Assembly (NCBI GenBank): GCA_029204225.1
Contig: CM055098.1
Span: forward strand, 24,431,367 to 24,495,366
Direction of reading: 5' to 3'
DNA length: 64,000 nucleotides
Source: Diphasiastrum complanatum
Taxonomy: Eukaryota > Streptophyta > Lycopodiopsida > Lycopodiales > Lycopodiaceae
A program made the translations under genes and the position numbers. Below are positions 58,401 through 64,000 of the stretch, piece by piece. The notes beneath the pieces are model-generated. The model did no database searches. It worked only from the letters and a program-made list of their open reading frames with translations, and was not told where the DNA came from. Position 1 is the first letter of the stretch. Every line of letters starts with the position of its first letter.

Positions 58401-59998
58401 TCTAAGTTTAAAATGCATATTGGCCAAAATTTCCAATTAAACTCAACATGATAAATCTCAAACTAGTCGATAATTTCTCACAGGCTTTACATCGGGCTAT
58501 AAGGAATTGGAATTTTTTGCAAGTTCCAATGGCCAAAGAGTGGTTGACTTTTATCCTTTGTATCTGACATGTCGAGTTGTAATGTTCTAAAAATTTCACA
58601 TGTTTCAAAGGACATAGAGTGAAATTATAAAGCCATGACAAAAAATGGACATAGCACCAAAAATTGATTATATTGCTTTGGCATTGCAACTTTTGGGTTT
58701 GGCTTGATGCATGTCACATGTGTAATGGGCTTTCTACAATTGTGCACCTACTTTTGAGATTTATAGTATCGTGTGGCTTCTAATTTTGGTTTTACAAGGA
58801 GTTTGTTTCTAGAGATTTTGGCTCAACAATGATTTTGTTATGGTGATTTTAAAATGAAACTTTTGAAGTGATTTTCTTATATTGGTTTTGCTAGTGTGAG
58901 TTTACAATGATTTTAAGTAGTGCATGTTTTTAAGTTAATTCACTATACTACACTAATTTTGCTATGATGATTTTTGTAAATAACATGTGAAATTTGGAAA
59001 TAGTTGTGACATTCTATGAGCTTTGAAAGAAAATAATTCATTAAAATCAATAAGTAGGAGGTAATTGGAAGTGACATTCTTAATGAAGCAGGATCAAAAT
59101 TCCTCATAATACTACAAGAAGTTTATGCATAATTGTATATGGTATTTTTCACCACTAACATGTTCATTTTTTTCTATGAACTATAAACAATTAAAGATTG
59201 GCATCCTCATCTTTTTCAACAGCTCTTGTGCTCTTCACAATATCTCTAGCCGCACCCATCCACATAATCATAATGATAATACAAAAACAAATACTGGGAA
59301 ATAAAGTTGTAATAGTGAATGAAGATATTTATTTGATGACAAATGATCCTAGCTGCTATATGGCAAATGGAATACTAGTTAATTAGGCCATCAAATAACA
59401 AATTAATCTAGTAAAGAGATAAAAAATTAAACTAGCTATTTCATAGTAAGAAAAAGAACTAGGTAGATATTGGAACTAAATATATGATAACATAGGAAAC
59501 TATGTATCTAATAAACAAATAAAATTGAGTATTTGACAACAAATGATATGAATTATATGATAGTTTCTTGTCTTGGTTTGTCAAGTGATTGTAACTCTAC
59601 TAGTGATTTGACCAAAGATAGTGATGCTAGCTTTGGTCCAATAACAAATAACTCACATGATTTTGAATGCCAAAACATTGACACTCTAGTAGTAAAGAGA
59701 CTTTAGTGTAGTATTGATAGCAACAATAATATCAAAAGCATATTTATTTCCTAGTTTTCAAGCAACTCAACACATGGGAGTCACCTCATACATATTGCTT
59801 GACGGTATTGCAAATTTCTTGTAAGGAGATTGGTGTAACAAAAAGTGATTGTTTAAGACTTTAGATGATGTATGTTATGCAATATCAAGGTAAATGTCTC
59901 AATTTGGCATTTTAACACTAGCTAATACCCTTAAAAATTTCTTTGAACATGTGCCAAGTGCAATGAGTTGATAATTTGTCAAAGCAAATTCAAAAAAC
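58401..59998. other. intergenic, nothing recognised
   Basis: AT-rich. A 62-codon hydrophobic frame at 59,198-59,386 starts at TTG and lacks an ATG, so it is not called. Confidence 0.45.
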
Positions 59999-60669
59999 TG
60001 ATGAGAATCATGGGTTTCGCAGTCACGAAGCTTTCGCGAAGGACCCACGATCCTCTTGCGACTCAGATGGAGTTCAGATGCGATCGTTGGACACTGCCAG
60101 CTGAATCACTCCTACAATCCTCCAAAATGTAGCTAGGCACTGCTGATCTACGTTTATAAAATTAATGCAGCATTCAACATAGTTTCAACCAAGGTGCGGA
60201 ATTAAAATGAACAAGAAAACTCAGACATACGAGTAACAGCAGACACATTTAAATTCGAGATCAGACACAACAAGATAAATTATTTATATTGATCTTCCTC
60301 TGATTTCTTCAAGCACTGCATGCAAATCCAAGCAGTGCGTTGGCGTGGGAGAAAACATGGTTCTCTCACGAGTAATTGTCTTGCTTTACTAGCGGACAAT
60401 GGATCTCTATGGATCTTGATCACAGAGCTCATCTCGCACGCAGGTGAACTTGTTGTCTGTATTTCGTCTTGATTGCTTACTTGCATCAGACTACTACATT
60501 ATACTGTATGTGTATTCTGTTGATCTATATGTAAAGTATAATCCAGTAAGTATAGTCGCTCTATGAAAATCAGAGATTAGAGTGATTAAGCATCTACAAC
60601 TAATCAAGAAACTACAAGAGTGGCAGATTAGCCACGACCTAAAATGTATCTGCTGATGTCATGCCATCA
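59999..60669 (-). repeat. putative 3' LTR of Copia element, minus strand
   Basis: 671 bp bounded by TGATGGCATGAC and ...ATTCTCATCA on the minus strand, giving 5-bp inverted ends TGATG/CATCA with TG...CA. Follows the RNase H frame of the element to its right. No clear polypurine tract adjoins it, so the inner boundary is tentative. Confidence 0.5.
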
Positions 60670-60671
60670 GA

Positions 60672-61470
60672 TCATATATCTGTACTTTTGGGTACTTGCA
60701 TGATCTCGCTGATACTCTTTGGAGTGTCAAGGGCAGGAGAAGGTTTCGTTTCCATCGTTGGTTTCATTGTGGTTGTTTGCCTTCTCTCGCACTGGACCAC
60801 AATAGATTCTCGTGCCATACCGCAAAAGATTCTTGTTTGTGAGTCTTTCGTGTTTGTGAATCGTTCATCTTCGTCTGCTTTGACTTTCGTGTTCGCAAAC
60901 CGTTCGTCTTCGTTTCCTTTGACTTTCATGTTCACGAAACTTTTCGTGCTTCGAGTCTCCTGAATTTCGTGTTCGCAAACATCTTCATCAAGCTGAGGGT
61001 TGAAAGCTAGCAAGGCTTTGTAGTTATAGACATTTCGTTTCTTCAGCTCTCTCTCAAAGCATGATAGCTTTACAATCCCGAGACTGCCCCTTTGTCTCTC
61101 AAAGGGTCCTTTGTCCAGGGCTTTAGTGAAGATGTCAACAACCATGTCTTTCGTTCCGATGAAAGTGGTTTGCAACATCTTCTTTTCAATTAGATCCCTG
61201 ATCAAGTGGTACTTTATCGCAATGTGCTTTGTTTTGGAATGGAACACGGGATCTTTCGTCAGGTGTATTGCAGACGTGTTGTCCATCTGCAAGACCAGAG
61301 ACTCGTTCCTTGTTTCGCCCAATGCGTCCAAGAACTGCCTTAGCCAGATTATCTCGTTGGCCATCTTTGCTGCTACAACATATTCTGCTTCGCCAGATGA
61401 CTGGGCTACAACGGTCTACTTCTTGCTGACCCAGAGAATTGCTGCTCCTGATGCGATGGTGCATCCTCTT
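60672..61470 (-). pseudogene. Copia RNase H with repeat-bearing C-terminal tail
   Basis: Two overlapping frames (61,186-61,464 and 60,672-61,364). The longer reads IIWLRQFLDALGE, LVLQMDNTSAIHL (catalytic Asp), PVFHSKTKHIAIKYHLIRD and VDIFTKALDKGPFERQRGSLGIVKL, the usual Copia end. It then continues about 90 codons further, with 13-residue repeats of the type FANTKVKADEDER (three units, 60,840-60,970). Confidence 0.85.
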
Positions 61471-61595
61471 GAGATGCTTTTACACTCGTCCTTGAGAGAT
61501 GCCCAGCTAGCATCGCTGTAGGAAAGTATCCTGAAACTTGCACCACGACAATAACACAAGTCATAATCTCTCATTAATTGAAGATATTGCAAAAT

Positions 61596-62812
61596 TCATT
61601 TTGCAATCTTCCAATGTGTCAAGCCTGGATTCATGTAGAATTGGCTCATTTTGAATACTGCATAAGCAATATCAGGACGTGTGTTGTCAGCAAGGTACAT
61701 CAGTGATCCTATCAGCTTCCTGTAAGGTGTGAGTTGCATCCGTTCTCTCTCTTCCTCAGTCTTTGGACAATCATCATTCGTCAGCACCGTCCCTGCAAGC
61801 ATTGGAGTATTCGCTCCTTTGCAGTTCAGCATCCCAAAGTTCTCTAGGATCTTCTGGGTGTATCTGGATTGGTGAAGGTATAACTTACCTCCCTCATAGT
61901 CCCTTTCAATTTGTAAGCCTAGGTAACACCTGGCTTCTCCCAAATCCACGATCTCGAAATGTTTCAAGATGTCTGCCTTTACTTCAGCAATTAGCTGCTC
62001 ACTCCTGTAAAGTATTAGAGTGTCGTCCACATATACATCCACTATGATAATCTGCCCATCTGTAACTCTGACATATACATTAAAATCAACCAACAGAGGC
62101 TTGAAAAATAATGATTTCAGGGCTTGATCTTTCTTCTTGTACCACATTGTCGGACTGATTGTTTCAGATCGTAGATGCTTCTATGCATTCTGCATGCATA
62201 GTCAAGAAGTGAATTTGAGACATATCCTGGGGGTTGATCCATGTAGACCTCTTCGTCTAATTCACCATGCAAGAAGGCTATCTTCTCGTCCACAATGTGG
62301 ATCTTGAGGTCATAAGCTGTTGCATATGCAAATAACAGACGTAGGGACGAATGTTTGACCACAAGAGAGAAGGTTTCAGAGTAGTCAATACCTTATCTCT
62401 GAGAAAAACCTTTCGCTACTAGTCTTGTCTTGTATTTTATCACATTCCCATTTGGTCTGCATTTCAGCTTGAAGACCCATTTGCATTTGACAGTCTTGCG
62501 CTTATGTGGTAATGGCTCCAATGTCCATACCTGGTTCTTCCTCATGGACTCCATTTTTTCGTTCATGGCTTGGATCCATCTGTTCTTTTCTGGACCTTCA
62601 ATCGCCTCCTCGAAAGTCTGTGGTTCACCACTGAACCTGCAAAACTCTTCTGATGTAGAAGCTGAGCTACCTGGCACATATCTTGTTGGCGCTCTTCGTG
62701 GTCTTGAAGACCTTCTGGGAGATCCTCCTAGGACACTATGCCTTTGCCCTTGTCTGCTCGGTCCGGAACCATCTTGGTTTACAAGAACTGCGGCGGCAGG
62801 TTGCCTCTCCAA
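61596..62812 (-). pseudogene. Copia reverse transcriptase
   Basis: Fragments in order: TFEEAIEGPEKNRWIQAMNE and KCKWVFKLKCRPNGNVIKYK (62,812-62,393), LKIHIVDEKIAFLHGELDEE with the first catalytic Asp (62,362-62,117), and VDVYVDDTLIL with the catalytic YVDD plus LGEARCYLGLQI and DNTRPDIAYAV (62,147-61,596). A stop at 62,393 and a frame change near 62,130 break it. The motif residues themselves are intact. Confidence 0.9.
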
Positions 62813-63164
62813 TATTTCTTTGTCAGATTCATCGTTCGAATGGGAGGCGACTCAAAAATCTTTGTTTTTGTGTTCATCCTCTGCTCCCTCTCTCATTGGC
62901 GGCAGGTCATAATATTGTCTCTCCAGAACTTCTTAGCTGACAGGATCGTCATTGGCCATTTTTTTGCTCTCATCGAATCTGACATCTCTCACTGTTTTCA
63001 CAATGTTCGTGTCTGGCATATAGACTCTGTAGTATGACAAGTTGTTGTCATAACCTACCAGGAATCCCTGCTTGGATTTCTCATCAAGCTTCTTTCAAAG
63101 CTTGTCAGGAATATGTGCATAAGTTGCACAGCCAAAGATTCAGACATGAGACAGATTGGGCTTT

Positions 63165-64000
63165 CTACCCCCACCATAGCTCATGTGGTGTTGTGTGAGG
63201 GACACCAGACTTGTCTGTTTTGTTCTGGATGTATGCAGTTGTAGCTACTGCTACAGCCCACAGTGTCCTTGGAGGTTTCAAGTAGGCCATCATGCATCTG
63301 GTTGCTTCCATCAGGGTCCTGTTCTTTCGTTCAGCGACACCAATGTGCTGTAGTGTGTAGGCTGTAGTTCTTCTGTGAATGATGCCACAATCATTGTAGA
63401 AGTCAGTGAAGCGATTCGAGATGTATTCGCCACCTCGATCTGTTCTGATCTGCTTCACTTTGCTGCTTGTACATCTTTCAGTCCAATTCACATATTCTAT
63501 GAATTTGTCAAGTGCTTTAGATTTATTTTGAATAAAATACACTCTGGCAAATTTGCTATAATGATCAATGAAGGCTATATAATATTTTGAACCTCCTACT
63601 GAGATCACGTTGAATGGTCCGCAGATGTCAGAGTGCACTAGCTCCAAAATCTTGGTCGTTCTGTAGGAGTCTTTAATGAATGGTGTGCATGACATCTTGC
63701 CTTTCAAACATGCATCACAGGTGGTCAAATTGGTTGCATTCGAGATGCTGACCCATGTTATTGCTCCATGATGGCTTGTCTGGTAAAGTGCCATTGAGTT
63801 CATGTGGCAAAGTCTTCTATGCCACAAAGTGTCTGACGAGTCGTCATGAGTCTGATGCACCTAATCTGTAGGTAGGCATACCTTCAAATGATATAGGTTC
63901 CCTTTCCTTCTGCCTTGATCGATCAAAGTGCTGGTACTGGCATCAATCTCATTGCATGCTTCGTCAGAAAACGTCACGCACATCTCTGCATCTGCTATTC
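63165..64000 (-). pseudogene. Copia integrase
   Basis: LWHRRLCHMNSM and CDACLKGKM form the HHCC finger. LELVHSDICGPF (D), QIRTDRGGEYIS (D) and HIGVAERKNRTLME (E) form an intact DDE triad. An in-frame stop (TAG) near 63,861 separates it from the upstream pre-integrase segment that reaches the window edge. The frame closes at 63,165, before RT. Confidence 0.9.

Larger units (their letters stand above)
59999..64000 (-). mobile_element. Copia element, minus strand, 5' part off window
   Basis: Integrase, RT and RNase H in Copia order on the minus strand, then a probable LTR. Coding continues to the right edge (CVTFSDEACNEIDAST, NLYHLKVCLPTD before the integrase finger), so protease and gag lie outside. 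Confidence 0.9.

Noticed and set aside
59198-59386. 62-codon frame with signal-peptide-like start
   Set aside because: Starts at TTG, has no ATG and no homology I recognise.

Overview
This is land-plant nuclear DNA, AT-rich and dominated by decayed transposable elements. Plant origin is shown by an AP2/ERF transcription factor, a Ser-Pro(n) extensin, telo-box motifs (AAACCCTAA) and initiator-tRNA-Met primer-binding sites. The heavily mutated LTR elements, very long (GA)n tracts and low gene density suggest a large, slowly purged genome such as a fern or gymnosperm. That placement is inference; no marker fixes the species.

Layout. 1-4.36 kb: two gypsy relics, the second reversed and cut by a CACTA-like terminus at 4,360. 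4.36-8.4 kb: CACTA-like end, microsatellites, dispersed repeats. 8.4-11.1 kb: extensin gene with a TATA box and a probable 5'UTR intron. 13.5-14.6 kb: direct duplication. 15.9-17.5 kb (minus): small multi-exon gene, possibly organelle-targeted. 18.8-20.3 kb (minus): transposase-like relic. 23.7-29.4 kb: gypsy relic cut in integrase by the second CACTA-like terminus. 31.36-36.94 kb: complete Copia element with two 674-bp LTRs. 37.3-40.4 kb: relic of an unidentified multi-exon family, then a TTTGGTACT-rich tandem repeat. 40.4-43.0 kb: Copia relic headed by an LTR palindrome. 43.6-45.8 kb: chromovirus 3' half with a (GA)52 tract in its chromodomain region. 47.25-49.4 kb (minus): intronless AP2/ERF gene with a (GA)n tract and four telo-boxes upstream. 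52.2-57 kb: minisatellite, foldback repeat, second copy of the unidentified family, Copia fragment. 57.8-58.4 kb: LTR with primer-binding site. 60.0-64.0 kb (minus): Copia element running off the right edge.

The three host-gene candidates (extensin, small multi-exon gene, AP2/ERF factor) have no evident shared pathway. The most informative structure is one CACTA-like insertion whose two ends lie 25 kb apart in inverted orientation. They sit at the same gypsy integrase codon with matching 3-bp target duplications, and each half runs into a (GA/CT)n tract. This implies a 25-kb inversion between two microsatellites. Some ORFs nominally start at GTG or TTG; starts given here for host genes use real ATGs.
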